Shown: in pieces, positions 1 to 9,536 of the stretch
Position numbering within the stretch: the stretch's first letter is position 1
How the letters are laid out: each line of letters opens with the position of its first letter
DNA from: Sphingomonas sp. Leaf22
GTDB taxonomy: Bacteria; Pseudomonadota; Alphaproteobacteria; Sphingomonadales; Sphingomonadaceae
Reading direction: 5' to 3'
Assembly (NCBI RefSeq): GCF_001421715.1
Contig: NZ_LMKP01000034.1
Location: forward strand, 62,230 to 126,229
DNA length: 64,000 nucleotides
Notes under the pieces: generated by a model
Told to the model about the DNA's origin: nothing
Seen by the model: only the letters and a program-made list of their open reading frames with translations
Databases searched by the model: none
Position numbers and translations under genes: made by a program

Positions 1-314
1 CCGCCGAGGATATTGCGGATCGTGCCGTTGGGCGAACGCCACATCTTCTTCAGGCCGAATTCCTCGACGCGCTGTTCGTCGGGAGTGATCGTGGCGCACT
101 TCACGCCCACGCCGTACTTCTGGATCGCCTTGGCGCTGTCGACGGTGATCTTGTCGTCGGTCTCGTCGCGCTTTTCGATGCCAAGGTCGTAATAGTCGAG
201 GTCGATTTCGAGATAGGGCTGGATTAGCCGCTCGCGAATCCACGCCCAGATGATGCGGGTCATCTCGTCGCCGTCGATCTCCACGACCGGGGTTTTGACC
301 TTGATCTTCGCCAT
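1..314 (-). CDS. icd: NADP-dependent isocitrate dehydrogenase, N-terminal part (cut by window edge)
   Basis: Only the first ~104 residues are in the window; the gene runs off the left edge. The protein begins [20 protein letters not shown], the standard N-terminus of the homodimeric eukaryote-type NADP isocitrate dehydrogenase of Alphaproteobacteria, followed by [16 protein letters not shown] and [20 protein letters not shown]. It oxidatively decarboxylates isocitrate to 2-oxoglutarate in the TCA cycle and makes NADPH in the cytoplasm. ATG on the minus strand at 314-312. It is divergent from psd, with about 120 bases between the starts that should hold both promoters. Confidence 0.95.
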   Translation of the reverse strand, partial: MAKIKVKTPVVEIDGDEMTRIIWAWIRERLIQPYLEIDLDYYDLGIEKRDETDDKITVDSAKAIQKYGVGVKCATITPDEQRVEEFGLKKMWRSPNGTIRNILG

Positions 315-435
315 GCGCCTGCTCTCGATTTCTGTTGCGATTGCCGCGGCCTTACGGGGTCGGTTGGCAAGGATCAACCGCGTCGGGAATGCGCGGCGGT
401 TGTCAGCACGGCCCGCCTTGGGTACACCACGCTTC

Positions 436-1167
436 ATGGCATCGCTCGAAAAGCCCGCGGTCGGCACCACGACCGTCAAGTGGCGCTGGCCCTCGGTTCA
501 CCCCGAAGGGCGCAAATACGTCCTAATCGCCGCCGCAATCACCGCGTTCTTCGCGTTCATGGCTTGGGAAACGCTGGCGTGGCCGATGGCGCTGGTCACC
601 CTCTGGGTCGCGGCGTTTTTCCGCGATCCGATCCGTACCACGCCGCAGGGCGAGGGGCTGATCGTTGCGCCTGCTGACGGGCTGGTGACGATGATCGAGC
701 GCGTCGACCTGCCGCCCGAATTGCGGGGGCCGAACGGTCTTGGCGATCAGCCGCTGGTGCGCGTGTCGATTTTCATGTCGGTCTTCGACGTCCATATCAA
801 CCGCACCCCGATTGCGGGGACGATCCGGCAGGTGGTCTATATCTCGGGCAAATTCCTGAACGCCGATCTCGACAAGGCGAGCGACGAGAATGAACGCCAG
901 CATGTCGTGGTTGAAAGCCTCGACGGCCAGCGTGTGGGCTTTACCCAGATCGCGGGACTGGTCGCGCGGCGGATCGTCGGTTTCGTGAAATCGGGCGATT
1001 TCGTCGCTGCCGGACAGCGGGTCGGACTGATCCGCTTCGGCAGCCGGGTCGACGTGTTCCTGCCCGAGGGAATCGCGCCGCAAGTCGTACTCGGCCAGCG
1101 CAGCGTCGCCGGGGAGACCGTTCTTGGCCGACCGGGCCTGCCCGCGCCCTCCGGGATTGCACAGTAA
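436..1167 (+). CDS. psd: Phosphatidylserine decarboxylase, short proenzyme form
   Basis: Decarboxylates phosphatidylserine to phosphatidylethanolamine at the inner membrane. The C-terminal [13 protein letters not shown] segment contains the Gly-Ser self-cleavage site that creates the pyruvoyl group. [16 protein letters not shown] and ADGLVTMIE are family signatures, and a hydrophobic segment near the N-terminus ([17 protein letters not shown]) anchors the protein. The open frame extends upstream to 250 over the icd start, but ATG 436 ([10 protein letters not shown]) gives the usual 243 residues. pssA, which makes its substrate, starts three bases after the stop, so the two form a phospholipid operon. 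Confidence 0.93.
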   Translation: MASLEKPAVGTTTVKWRWPSVHPEGRKYVLIAAAITAFFAFMAWETLAWPMALVTLWVAAFFRDPIRTTPQGEGLIVAPADGLVTMIERVDLPPELRGPNGLGDQPLVRVSIFMSVFDVHINRTPIAGTIRQVVYISGKFLNADLDKASDENERQHVVVESLDGQRVGFTQIAGLVARRIVGFVKSGDFVAAGQRVGLIRFGSRVDVFLPEGIAPQVVLGQRSVAGETVLGRPGLPAPSGIAQ

Positions 1168-1169
1168 CG

Positions 1170-1937
1170 ATGCGACGCCCCCTGCCAGTCCGCGGCATTC
1201 CGCTGCGCGCCCTCGCTCCGAACGCGGTCACCGCGCTCGCTCTATGTTCCGGCCTGACCGGCATCCGGTTCGCCATCGGTGGCGAATGGGAACGCGCCGT
1301 GCTGATGGTGCTGCTGGCCGGCGTGCTCGACGGCATCGACGGTCGCGTCGCGCGCATGTTGCGTGGCGAGAGCCGGTTCGGTGCGGAACTGGATTCGCTG
1401 TCGGATGCGATCTCGTTCGGCGTCTCGCCGGCGTTGATCATGTATCTTTGGGCACTGCTCAACGAACCGCGCGTCGGCTGGATCGTCTCGCTGATCTATG
1501 CGGTGTTCACGGCGCTGCGACTTGCCCGGTTCAACGCGCGGATCGATGTCGCCGAACAGCCGCATAAATCGGCCGGTTTCCTGACTGGTATCCCGGCACC
1601 GGCCGGCGCGGGCCTCGCCATGCTGCCGCTCTATGCCTGGATCTGGAGCGGTGAGGAAATCTTCCGCTCGCCATGGATCGTGGCACCATGGGTGGCGTTC
1701 GTCGCGTTCCTGATGGTGTCAAGCCTTGCGACGTTCAGCTGGTCGTCGCTCAAGCTTCGCCGCCACATCCGCTTCGAGGCGATCGTCGGACTCGTCGTGG
1801 TGGCCGCCGCACTGGTATCCGCGCCGTGGCAGACGCTGACGGTGGTATGCGTCGCCTATCTGGCGACGCTACCGCTCAGCATCCGCAGCTATGGCCGGAT
1901 CAGGCGGCAGCGCGAAGCGGCCGCGGCGCGACCGTAA
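1170..1937 (+). CDS. pssA: CDP-diacylglycerol--serine O-phosphatidyltransferase
   Basis: Integral membrane enzyme that makes phosphatidylserine from CDP-diacylglycerol and L-serine, the step before Psd. The CDP-alcohol phosphotransferase signature DG-x2-AR-x8-G-x3-D-x3-D is complete (DGIDGRVARMLRGESRFGAE followed by LDSLSD) about 50 residues in. Several hydrophobic helices follow (LIMYLWALL, IVAPWVAFVAFLMV, AIVGLVVVAAALV). 255 residues matches the family. ATG 1170 follows the psd stop directly. Its 3' end overlaps a small convergent gene by 38 bases. Confidence 0.94.
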   Translation: MRRPLPVRGIPLRALAPNAVTALALCSGLTGIRFAIGGEWERAVLMVLLAGVLDGIDGRVARMLRGESRFGAELDSLSDAISFGVSPALIMYLWALLNEPRVGWIVSLIYAVFTALRLARFNARIDVAEQPHKSAGFLTGIPAPAGAGLAMLPLYAWIWSGEEIFRSPWIVAPWVAFVAFLMVSSLATFSWSSLKLRRHIRFEAIVGLVVVAAALVSAPWQTLTVVCVAYLATLPLSIRSYGRIRRQREAAAARP

Positions 1938-2124
1938 CGACGCGCTGCCGAATGACACCACGCCGTGACGTGAGGCGAACCGGCGGCAATGGATCGATCG
2001 ACCATTCCGGACCCCGGCGTAGCAGGCGCAGGATGCGATCGCTCGCCGGCAATATAGTGGCGACGATTGTTCCCATGGCGATCAGGAACGCGGCGGCGAA
2101 CAAGGCGTAAGCAAACAGGGCCAT
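1900..2124 (-). CDS. Small single-pass membrane protein of unknown function
   Basis: A 74-residue product starting MALFAYALFAAAFLIAMG, one clear N-terminal transmembrane helix followed by a basic, arginine-rich cytoplasmic tail. I do not recognise the family. The start at 2124 is supported by a GGGGAG Shine-Dalgarno about eight bases upstream on the minus strand; a longer frame to 2178 lacks such a site. The 3' end overlaps pssA tail to tail by 38 bases, so this could be spurious, but the good ribosome site and membrane helix favour a real gene. Confidence 0.55.
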   Translation of the reverse strand: MALFAYALFAAAFLIAMGTIVATILPASDRILRLLRRGPEWSIDPLPPVRLTSRRGVIRQRVVTVAPRPLRAAA

Positions 2125-2298
2125 CTCAAAACTCCCCGGAACAGGTGCGATTCCGAAAAATCGCAACTTGTCGAACATCTCGGCCAGACCACGGTTCCAT
2201 GGTCCGTTTCTGAACCTGTAATGTTCTCATATCGTTCTACCGTCAAGGCTTGATCGTTGGTACGTCCTGCGCTAAGGGCCCCGGTCTCAACCCCACAT

Positions 2299-2355
2299 GG
2301 GAAGCGACCATACCGGTGCCCGAGCCTTTGGCTCGATTAAGGGTTCCTGCTTCCC
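2299..2355 (+). promoter_or_regulatory. Structured 5' leader of rpsB
   Basis: The untranslated leader can fold into an outer helix, GGGAAGC (2299-2305) with GCTTCCC (2349-2355), enclosing a hairpin CGAGCC-ttt-GGCTCG (2321-2335). The structure ends about 27 bases before the rpsB start. S2 represses rpsB-tsf through the leader in other bacteria; applying that here is inference. The rest of 2125-2298 shows no other recognisable element. Confidence 0.4.
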
Positions 2356-2382
2356 AGAGGATCAACCGGAAGGAATTATCCT

Positions 2383-3165
2383 ATGGCGGCACCCGTCGTC
2401 ACCATGCAGGCGCTGCTCGAATCGGGCGCGCACTTCGGCCACCAGACCCATCGCTGGAACCCGAAGATGAAGCCGTACATCTTTGGCGATCGTAACGGCG
2501 TCCACATCCTCGACCTGTCGCAGACCGTGCCGCTGTTCGCGCGCGCGCTAGAATTCGTGTCGTCGACCGTCGCGTCGGGCGGCAAGGTCCTGTTCGTCGG
2601 CACCAAACGCCAGGCGCAGGAGCCGATCGCCGAGGCCGCGCGCAAGTCGGGCCAGCATTTCGTCAACCATCGCTGGCTGGGCGGCATGCTCACCAACTGG
2701 AAGACAATCAGCAACTCGATCAAGCGTCTCAAGGCGCTCGAAGAGCAGCTGTCGGGCGACACGCACGGTCTGACCAAGAAGGAAGTGCTGAACCTGACCC
2801 GCGAGAAGGACAAGCTGGAGCTGTCGCTCGGCGGTATCCGCGATCTGGGCGGCATTCCCGACATCATGTTCGTGATCGACGCGAACAAGGAAGAGCTGGC
2901 TATCAAGGAAGCCAACACGCTGGGTATCCCGGTCGTTGCGATCCTCGATTCGAACGTGTCGCCCGACGGCATCGCGTTCCCGGTTCCGGCGAACGACGAC
3001 GCCAGCCGCGCGATCCGTCTGTACTGCGAAGCGATCGCGATCGCCGCGACCCGTGGCGGTCAGCAGGCGATGGCGCATTCGGGCCGCGATCTCGGCGCGA
3101 TGGACGAACCGCCGGCGGAAGAGGCGCTGAGCGTCGAGCAGTCGGAAGCTCCGGTCGAAGCGTAA
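2383..3165 (+). CDS. rpsB: 30S ribosomal protein S2
   Basis: Component of the small ribosomal subunit. [20 protein letters not shown] and [16 protein letters not shown] are the S2 signatures, and [18 protein letters not shown] is also typical. 260 residues includes an acidic C-terminal extension (about 20 residues rich in Glu and Ala) common in Alphaproteobacteria. The ATG at 2383 has a GGAAGGA ribosome site. tsf follows after 90 bases, as in most bacteria. Confidence 0.98.
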   Translation: MAAPVVTMQALLESGAHFGHQTHRWNPKMKPYIFGDRNGVHILDLSQTVPLFARALEFVSSTVASGGKVLFVGTKRQAQEPIAEAARKSGQHFVNHRWLGGMLTNWKTISNSIKRLKALEEQLSGDTHGLTKKEVLNLTREKDKLELSLGGIRDLGGIPDIMFVIDANKEELAIKEANTLGIPVVAILDSNVSPDGIAFPVPANDDASRAIRLYCEAIAIAATRGGQQAMAHSGRDLGAMDEPPAEEALSVEQSEAPVEA

Positions 3166-3196
3166 GCTGTCACGGAACTGACGTGCGGGCGGGGCA

Positions 3197-3221
3197 GGGC
3201 GAAACACGCGCTGCTTCGCCC
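3197..3221 (+). promoter_or_regulatory. Hairpin between rpsB and tsf
   Basis: GGGCGAA (3197-3203) pairs perfectly with TTCGCCC (3215-3221) around an 11-base loop. There is no T-run after it, so it is not a classical terminator. It could act as an attenuator or as an mRNA-processing barrier between the two genes; the role is inferred only from position. Confidence 0.35.
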
Positions 3222-3255
3222 GCAAGCATATCGAACACCAAACAGGAGCCAGATC

Positions 3256-4185
3256 ATGGCAGAAGTTACCGCCGCCGCCGTCAAGGAACTGCGTGAGCGC
3301 TCGGGCGCCGGCATGATGGATTGCAAGAAGGCGCTGACCGAAAACAACGGTGACATGGAAGCCGCCGTCGATTGGCTGCGGACCAAGGGCCTTGCCGCCG
3401 TCGCCAAGAAGTCGAGCCGCACCGCTGCCGAAGGTCTGGTCGGCGTTGCCGTGGCCGGGACCAAGGGCGTCGCCATCGAGGTGAACAGCCAGACCGACTT
3501 CGTCGCGAAGAACGACCAGTTCCAGGGCTTCGTTCGTGACGTGGTCGCGATCGCGCTCGAAAAGGGCGACGATGTCGACGCGCTGAAGGGCCAGACGATG
3601 CCGAACGGCGGCACCGTCGAAGACGCGCTGGTCGCCAACATCTCGACCATCGGCGAAAATCAGGTGCTGCGTCGCGCGAAGGCCGTCGAAGTCGCCAAGG
3701 GCGCGGTGATCCCGTACGTCCACAACTCGGCCGCACCGGGCCTCGGCAAGATCGGCGTGCTCGTCGCGCTCGAATCGGACGCCGGTTTCGACGTGCTGGA
3801 GCCGCTCGGCAAGCAGATCGCGATGCACATCGCCGCCGCGTTCCCGCTGGCGCTCGACGAGAGCGGTCTGGACCAGGACATTCTGGAGCGTGAGCGTCAG
3901 ATCGCGACCGAGAAGGCCGCCGATTCGGGCAAGCCGGCCGACATCATCGCCAAGATGGTCGAAGGTTCGGTGAAGAAGTTCGCCAAGGAAAACGCGCTGC
4001 TCAGCCAGCCGATCGTGATGGACGGCAAGACGCCGGTCGCCGACGTCGTCGCCAAGGCGGCGAAGGATGCCGGCACCGCGATCGTGTTGAAGGACTATGT
4101 CCGCTTCCAGCTCGGCGAAGGCATCGAGAAGGAAGAGAGCGACTTCGCCGCCGAAGTCGCCGCGACGGCCGGCCTCGCCCGCTAA
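3256..4185 (+). CDS. tsf: Translation elongation factor Ts
   Basis: Nucleotide exchange factor that recharges EF-Tu with GTP. The N-terminal UBA-like domain carries [16 protein letters not shown], the core has [10 protein letters not shown], and the C-terminal domain contains the MHIAA segment. 309 residues is normal. The ATG has a CAGGAG ribosome site. It is followed by a strong intrinsic terminator, so the rpsB-tsf unit ends here. Confidence 0.98.
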   Translation: MAEVTAAAVKELRERSGAGMMDCKKALTENNGDMEAAVDWLRTKGLAAVAKKSSRTAAEGLVGVAVAGTKGVAIEVNSQTDFVAKNDQFQGFVRDVVAIALEKGDDVDALKGQTMPNGGTVEDALVANISTIGENQVLRRAKAVEVAKGAVIPYVHNSAAPGLGKIGVLVALESDAGFDVLEPLGKQIAMHIAAAFPLALDESGLDQDILERERQIATEKAADSGKPADIIAKMVEGSVKKFAKENALLSQPIVMDGKTPVADVVAKAAKDAGTAIVLKDYVRFQLGEGIEKEESDFAAEVAATAGLAR

Positions 4186-4211
4186 ATTCGCGCTTCCGTT
4201 TCACGGGCTTG

Positions 4212-4250
4212 CGGGCCGCGAGGATAGACCATCCTCGCGGCCCGTTTCGG
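4212..4250 (+). terminator. Rho-independent terminator after tsf
   Basis: A perfect 14-bp stem, CGGGCCGCGAGGAT (4212-4225) with ATCCTCGCGGCCCG (4231-4244), a five-base loop and a short T-rich tail (TTTCGG). It separates rpsB-tsf from pyrH-frr. The remaining bases up to 4331 hold the probable pyrH promoter and nothing else I recognise. Confidence 0.85.
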
Positions 4251-4331
4251 TTCGGCATAACGTCGCTTGGCTTTGGGAACGCTCAAGGCTAGGGTCCGCC
4301 GCGCTCCCGATCGGCTATTTTCGCAGGTGTC

Positions 4332-5054
4332 ATGTCCCGTCCCCGTTTCAACCGTATCCTCCTGAAACTCTCGGGCGAGGTCCTGATGGGATCGGGGCAG
4401 TTCGGCATCGATCCGGCGATGTGCGACCGGGTCGCGCGCGAGATCAAGGCGGCGCGGGGCGAGGGGCATGAGGTGTGCGTCGTCGTCGGCGGCGGCAACA
4501 TCTTCCGCGGCGTGGCAGGTGCGGCGCAGGGCTTCGAACGGGCCAGTGCCGACTATATGGGCATGTTGGCGACCGTGATGAACGCACTGGCGATGCAGAA
4601 CGCGCTCGAACAGATCGGCGTCGAGACCCGCGTCCAGTCGGCGATCCCGATGGCATCGGTATGCGAGCCCTATATCCGCCGTCGTGCGGTCCGCCATATG
4701 GAGAAGGGCCGCGTCGTGATCTTCGCCGCCGGCACCGGCAGCCCGTTCTTCACCACCGACACCACCGCCGCGCTGCGCGCCGCCGAAATGGGCTGCGAAG
4801 CGCTGTTCAAGGGCACCAGCGTCGACGGCGTCTATGATGCCGACCCGAAGAAGGTGCCGACCGCGACCCGGTACGACACGCTCGGCTTCGGGCGGGTGCT
4901 GGCCGACGACCTGAAGGTCATGGACGCCTCGGCCGTGGCGTTGTGCCGCGACAACAATATCCCGATCGTCGTCTTCAACATCCGTGACGAGGGCAACCTT
5001 GCCGCCGTACTGGCGGGTGACGGGGTTTCGACGATCGTTCAGAACAACGCTTGA
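4332..5054 (+). CDS. pyrH: UMP kinase
   Basis: Phosphorylates UMP to UDP in the cytoplasm; a member of the amino-acid kinase fold. [43 protein letters not shown] and [20 protein letters not shown] are diagnostic of bacterial hexameric PyrH, and [10 protein letters not shown] closes the nucleotide site. 240 residues. It starts a new transcription unit with frr after the tsf terminator. Confidence 0.97.
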   Translation: MSRPRFNRILLKLSGEVLMGSGQFGIDPAMCDRVAREIKAARGEGHEVCVVVGGGNIFRGVAGAAQGFERASADYMGMLATVMNALAMQNALEQIGVETRVQSAIPMASVCEPYIRRRAVRHMEKGRVVIFAAGTGSPFFTTDTTAALRAAEMGCEALFKGTSVDGVYDADPKKVPTATRYDTLGFGRVLADDLKVMDASAVALCRDNNIPIVVFNIRDEGNLAAVLAGDGVSTIVQNNA

Positions 5055-5072
5055 TTCAAAAGGAAGTCGGTT

Positions 5073-5630
5073 ATGGCCGCATATAACAAGGCCGATCTGG
5101 AACGTCGCATGGCCGGCGCGGTCGAGGCGCTGAAGGGCGACCTGAGCGGACTGCGCACCGGACGCGCGGCGGTATCGCTGCTCGATCCGGTCACCGTCGA
5201 GGTGTATGGCGCGCACATGCCGCTGAACCAGGTCGCGACCGTCTCGGCACCCGAACCGCGGATGTTGTCGGTACAGGTGTGGGACAAGGCGAATGTCGGC
5301 CCGGCCGACAAGGCGATCCGTTCGGCCGGTCTCGGCCTCAACCCGATCGTCGACGGTCAGACGCTGCGCCTGCCGATCCCCGACCTGACCGAGGAGCGCC
5401 GCAAGGAACTCGCCAAGCTGGCCGGCAAATACGCCGAATCGGCGCGTATCGCGGTCCGCAACGTCCGGCGCGACGGCATGGAAAGCCTGAAGACCGACGA
5501 AAAGAAGGGCGTCTATTCGGAAGACGAGCGCAAGCGCCACGAAACCGAAGTCCAGAAGCTGACCGACGCGACCATCGCCGAGCTCGACGCGACGGCAAGC
5601 GCGAAGGAAAAGGAAATCCTCGGCAAGTGA
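5073..5630 (+). CDS. frr: Ribosome recycling factor
   Basis: Splits post-termination ribosomes together with [43 protein letters not shown] and RRDGMESLK are family signatures; 185 residues matches. It lies 18 bases after pyrH with an AAAAGGAAG ribosome site. Its TGA stop overlaps a GTG start of uppS (GTGA), the first of several such couplings in this operon. Confidence 0.98.
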   Translation: MAAYNKADLERRMAGAVEALKGDLSGLRTGRAAVSLLDPVTVEVYGAHMPLNQVATVSAPEPRMLSVQVWDKANVGPADKAIRSAGLGLNPIVDGQTLRLPIPDLTEERRKELAKLAGKYAESARIAVRNVRRDGMESLKTDEKKGVYSEDERKRHETEVQKLTDATIAELDATASAKEKEILGK

Positions 5631-6391
5631 CGTCGTTCGCCGCTCGCACCTCGGTTCCGGCGGACGATCGTGCGGCACCGGGGATGCCCCATACCGCTTC
5701 GATCCCCCGCCATGTCGCAATCATCATGGACGGCAATGGACGCTGGGCAAAGGCCCGGCGTCTGCCGCGGATTGCGGGGCATCGGCAGGGTGTCGAGGCG
5801 GTGCGGAACATCGCGCGTGCGGCACGCGAGCAGGGCGTCGAGGCGCTGACCCTCTACGCCTTTTCCTCGGAGAACTGGCGCCGTCCCGAACAGGAGATTG
5901 GCGACCTGATGGGGTTGCTGCGCCATTTCCTGAAAAGCGAGATCGACGAACTGCATCGCGAGGGCGTGCGGCTAAGAATTCTTGGCAATTATCAGGCGTT
6001 GCAGCCCGATCTGGTCAAGCTGATCGAAGGGGCCGTTGTCCGCACCGCGACCAATACCGGCCCGATCCTCGCCATTGCGCTGAACTATGGCGCGCAGGCC
6101 GAACTGGTCGCGGCGGCCCGTCGCCTCGCCGAGCGGGTCGCTGCGGGCATGCCGGTGTCGGCGATCGACGAAGCGGCGATCGATCGCGAACTCGATACGC
6201 ACGACCTGCCGCCGCTCGACCTCATGATCCGCACCTCGGGCGAACAGCGGCTGTCGAATTTCCTGTTGTGGCAGGCGGCCTATGCCGAACTGCTGTTCGT
6301 CGACACGCTGTGGCCGGACTTCGACGGTGCGGCACTGGCGGAGGCGATCGCCGCCTATGGCCGGCGGCAGCGCCGGTTCGGGGGCCTGTGA
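5627..6391 (+). CDS. uppS: Undecaprenyl diphosphate synthase
   Basis: cis-Prenyltransferase that elongates farnesyl diphosphate to the C55 lipid carrier for peptidoglycan and exopolysaccharide. [16 protein letters not shown] holds the catalytic Asp and diphosphate site; YAFSSENW and [15 protein letters not shown] are the other conserved blocks. The GTG at 5627 overlaps the frr stop and has AAGGA upstream; ATG 5684 ([10 protein letters not shown]) is an alternative that removes 19 poorly conserved residues. cdsA starts inside its stop codon. Confidence 0.95.
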   Translation: MTSFAARTSVPADDRAAPGMPHTASIPRHVAIIMDGNGRWAKARRLPRIAGHRQGVEAVRNIARAAREQGVEALTLYAFSSENWRRPEQEIGDLMGLLRHFLKSEIDELHREGVRLRILGNYQALQPDLVKLIEGAVVRTATNTGPILAIALNYGAQAELVAAARRLAERVAAGMPVSAIDEAAIDRELDTHDLPPLDLMIRTSGEQRLSNFLLWQAAYAELLFVDTLWPDFDGAALAEAIAAYGRRQRRFGGL

Positions 6392-7191
6392 CGCAGGGTC
6401 CCGTCGCCGATCCCGCAGCACGCCGCAAGTCCGACCTCGCCACCCGTACGTTCGCCAGTGTCGGGATGATCGCGGTCGCCGCGACCACGCTGTGGCTGGG
6501 AGGGTTCGCCTTCTGGCTGCTGGTCGCGATCGGCACCCTGTTCATGATGGCCGAATGGGCCGATCTGCACAAAGTATCGCGCGAGCATAAGCGACTCGCG
6601 CAACTGGCGTTGACGGTGCCGCTGGCGATCCTGTCGCCCCTTGCGGCGGGGGCGGGCTTTCTGGCGTTCGGGTTGATCATCGGTGCGGCGTTCTTCGTCG
6701 TCATCACCACCCGCCTGCCGAAGCTGGCGCGCGGTATACTGTATTGCGGCTTTCCGGCGCTGGCCGTCGTGTTTCTGCGCGATCGGCCCGACGGGTTGTT
6801 GCTCGCCTTCTGGGCGATGGCGTTGGTCTGGGCTTGCGACATCGGTGCCTATTTTGCGGGTCGGACGATCGGCGGACCGAAGCTGGCACCGACGATCAGT
6901 CCGAACAAGACATGGGCCGGGCTGATCGGTGGCGTGTTGTCGGCATCGGTGCTGGGCGCTGTGCTGCAATATGCCGGGCTACCGCTGCATCTGGTGCTGG
7001 CGACGCCGTTGCTGGCGGTGCTGGCGCAAGCGGGCGATCTGTATGAGAGCCAGTTGAAGCGTATGGCTGGGGTCAAGGATTCGGGCAACGTCCTGCCCGG
7101 CCATGGCGGGGTGATGGATCGCCTCGACGGCCTGGTGCCGGTCGCGCCGGCCGCGGCGCTGATGCTACTGGCAGGACTGTATTTGGCATGA
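6388..7191 (+). CDS. cdsA: Phosphatidate cytidylyltransferase
   Basis: Integral membrane enzyme making CDP-diacylglycerol from phosphatidic acid and CTP, the substrate of PssA at the other end of this region. The C-terminal signature KDSGNVLPGHGGVMDRLDG and SPNKTWAGLIGG are clear, with about seven hydrophobic helices. Start chosen as GTG 6388 in a GTGA overlap with the uppS stop ([12 protein letters not shown]); the longer open frame from 6268 lies inside uppS. Its stop overlaps the dxr ATG by four bases. Confidence 0.94.
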   Translation: MTQGPVADPAARRKSDLATRTFASVGMIAVAATTLWLGGFAFWLLVAIGTLFMMAEWADLHKVSREHKRLAQLALTVPLAILSPLAAGAGFLAFGLIIGAAFFVVITTRLPKLARGILYCGFPALAVVFLRDRPDGLLLAFWAMALVWACDIGAYFAGRTIGGPKLAPTISPNKTWAGLIGGVLSASVLGAVLQYAGLPLHLVLATPLLAVLAQAGDLYESQLKRMAGVKDSGNVLPGHGGVMDRLDGLVPVAPAAALMLLAGLYLA

Positions 7192-8345
7192 AGCGCGTCA
7201 GTATATTGGGAGCGACCGGATCGGTCGGCACGTCGACGCTCGACCTGATCGAGCGCGCCCCCGGCGAGTTCGAGGTCGAGGCACTGACCGCGAACCGCGA
7301 TGTCGGCAAGCTTGCGGCAGCGGCGCGGCGGGTGAATGCAAAGCTGGCGGTGGTCGGCGACGAGGCATGTCTGCCGGCACTGCGCGACGCGCTGGGCGAT
7401 AGCGGGATCGAAGCGGCGGGCGGTCAGCAGGCGGTGATCGATGCCGCGGCGCGTGCCGTCGACTGGACGATGGCAGCGATCGTCGGCACCGCTGGCCTCA
7501 AACCGGTGATGGCGGCGCTCGCCCGTGGCGGCGCGGTGGCGCTCGCCAACAAGGAAGCACTGGTTTCGGCGGGCGACGTGATGATGGCCGCGGCTCGCCG
7601 GGCCGGCACCACGCTGTTGCCGGTCGACAGCGAACATAATGCCGTGTTCCAGTGCCTCGACGATTGTCCGCCCGAACGCATCCGCCGCATCATCCTGACC
7701 GCGAGCGGCGGGCCTTTCCGCGAACGCTCGCTCGCCGAGATGCAGGGCATCACCCCCGAACAGGCGGTGGCGCATCCCAACTGGTCGATGGGTGCCAAGA
7801 TTTCGGTCGATTCGGCGACGATGATGAACAAGGGGCTCGAACTGATCGAGGCCTATCACCTGTTCCCGGTCACGCCCGAGCAGCTCGACGTGCTGGTCCA
7901 TCGGCAGTCGGTCATCCATTCGATGGTCGAATATGTCGACGGGTCGACCCTGGCGCAGCTTGGATCGCCCGACATGCGGGTACCGATCGCACATGCGCTG
8001 GCATGGCCCGATCGCATGGAAACGCCGTGCGAACGTCTCGATCTGGCGCGGATCGGCCGGCTCGACTTCGAAGCGCCCGATCTGGAGCGCTTTCCGGCGC
8101 TGGCATTGGCGCGCGCCGCATTGTCGACAGGGGGCGGGCGGCCCGCGATCCTGAACGCCGCCAACGAGGTTGCGGTGGCGGCGTTTCTCGACCGCAGGAT
8201 CGGTTTCCTCGAAATTGCCGCAATCGTCGGCGATGTCTTGCAACGCTTCGACCCGGCAGGGCCGCAGACGCTCGACGCCGTGTTGGCGATCGATGCCGAA
8301 GCGCGTGCATTGGCGCGGGAGCGTGTGAAGGATTGCGCGGCTTGA
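7188..8345 (+). CDS. dxr: 1-deoxy-D-xylulose 5-phosphate reductoisomerase
   Basis: Second step of the MEP isoprenoid pathway: rearranges and reduces DXP to MEP with NADPH. GATGSVGTSTLDLIE is the N-terminal dinucleotide site, LANKEALVSAG the following motif, LPVDSEHNAVFQCL and MNKGLELIEAYHLF the metal and substrate loops. 385 residues. ATGA overlap with cdsA. Clustering with uppS supplies isoprenoid units for undecaprenyl phosphate. Confidence 0.97.
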   Translation: MKRVSILGATGSVGTSTLDLIERAPGEFEVEALTANRDVGKLAAAARRVNAKLAVVGDEACLPALRDALGDSGIEAAGGQQAVIDAAARAVDWTMAAIVGTAGLKPVMAALARGGAVALANKEALVSAGDVMMAAARRAGTTLLPVDSEHNAVFQCLDDCPPERIRRIILTASGGPFRERSLAEMQGITPEQAVAHPNWSMGAKISVDSATMMNKGLELIEAYHLFPVTPEQLDVLVHRQSVIHSMVEYVDGSTLAQLGSPDMRVPIAHALAWPDRMETPCERLDLARIGRLDFEAPDLERFPALALARAALSTGGGRPAILNAANEVAVAAFLDRRIGFLEIAAIVGDVLQRFDPAGPQTLDAVLAIDAEARALARERVKDCAA

Positions 8346-9475
8346 TCGAATCCCCCGGGTTGCTGATTACCGTCGTCGCGTTCCTGCTGGTGTTGGGGCC
8401 GCTCGTTTTCCTGCACGAACTGGGGCATTATGCCGCGGGGCGCTGGTTCGGCGTGAAGGTCGATGCCTTCGCCGTCGGGTTCGGCAACGAAATCGCCGGC
8501 TTTACCGACCGTCACGGCACGCGCTGGAAATTCGGATGGCTACCCCTGGGGGGCTATGTTCGCTTTGCCGGCGATATGAACCCTGCATCCCAAGCCGATG
8601 CCGAATGGCTGCAACTGCCCGCCGCCGAACGGGCGCGGACGTTTCAGGCCAAGCCGGTCTGGCAACGGGCGATCATCGTCGCGGCGGGACCGGCGGTGAA
8701 CCTGTTGCTGGCGGTCGCGATCCTTGGCGGGTTCGCAGCGGCCTATGGCGTCGACCGGACCCCGGCAACGATCGGTCGCGTGGTCGCCGGCAGCGCGGCC
8801 GAGCGCGCCGGGCTGCAGGCGGGTGACCGGATCACGGCAATGGGCGGCCGTCCGATCGATACCTTCGCCGAGCTTTCCTTCTACACCGTCATGCGTCCCG
8901 ATGAGCGTGTGCGCGTCGATTATCTGCGCGACGATGCCCCGCGGACGACCAATGCCACGATCGGCGCGGTGCGGCAGCGCGATCGCTTCGGCAACGAGGC
9001 GCGGATCGGCCGGTTCGGGATCGAGCGCGGGGCGCCGGTCTTCGCGGCGCTGCCGCTCTGGCAGGCACCGGGCGAGGGCGTCCGCATGGTCGGCACGATC
9101 CTGCGCGGTACGGTCGACGGGCTGGGACAGATCATCACCGGCCGGCGATCGGTCGAGGAAATGGGCGGGCCGTTGCGCATCGCCAAGGCGTCGGGCGAGC
9201 AGTTCTCGCTCGGCTGGCCGGCGCTGGTGACGTTCGTGGCGTTCGTTTCGATTAATCTTGGATTCATCAACTTGTTGCCAGTTCCGATGCTGGATGGCGG
9301 CCATCTGATGTTCTACGCGATCGAGGCGGTGAAGCGGGGGCCGGTCCGTCCGCAGACGATGGAATGGGCGTTTCGCGGTGGATTGGCCCTGTTGCTGGCG
9401 TTGATGATATTCGTCACGGTGAACGATCTGGGGACGTTCGGCGTGTGGCGGGGGCTGGCCGGCTTGATCGGCTGA
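8342..9475 (+). CDS. rseP: Site-2 intramembrane zinc metalloprotease RseP
   Basis: Cuts transmembrane anti-sigma factors and leftover signal peptides inside the inner membrane. HELGH (VFLHELGHYAAG) is the zinc motif near the N-terminus. One PDZ domain sits in the middle (VVAGSAAERAGLQAGDRI), and INLLPVPMLDGGHLMFY carries the third metal ligand in the last third. The likely start is TTG 8342, which overlaps the dxr stop (TTGA) and puts the first helix at the N-terminus; no ATG or GTG lies near. 377 residues is the family length. Confidence 0.93.
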   Translation: MIESPGLLITVVAFLLVLGPLVFLHELGHYAAGRWFGVKVDAFAVGFGNEIAGFTDRHGTRWKFGWLPLGGYVRFAGDMNPASQADAEWLQLPAAERARTFQAKPVWQRAIIVAAGPAVNLLLAVAILGGFAAAYGVDRTPATIGRVVAGSAAERAGLQAGDRITAMGGRPIDTFAELSFYTVMRPDERVRVDYLRDDAPRTTNATIGAVRQRDRFGNEARIGRFGIERGAPVFAALPLWQAPGEGVRMVGTILRGTVDGLGQIITGRRSVEEMGGPLRIAKASGEQFSLGWPALVTFVAFVSINLGFINLLPVPMLDGGHLMFYAIEAVKRGPVRPQTMEWAFRGGLALLLALMIFVTVNDLGTFGVWRGLAGLIG

Positions 9476-9536
9476 CGTGGTTAGGGCAGTGCGCGCACGT
9501 CCTGTGGTGAAAGTTCCTCCGATTGGGGTGGGTTTG

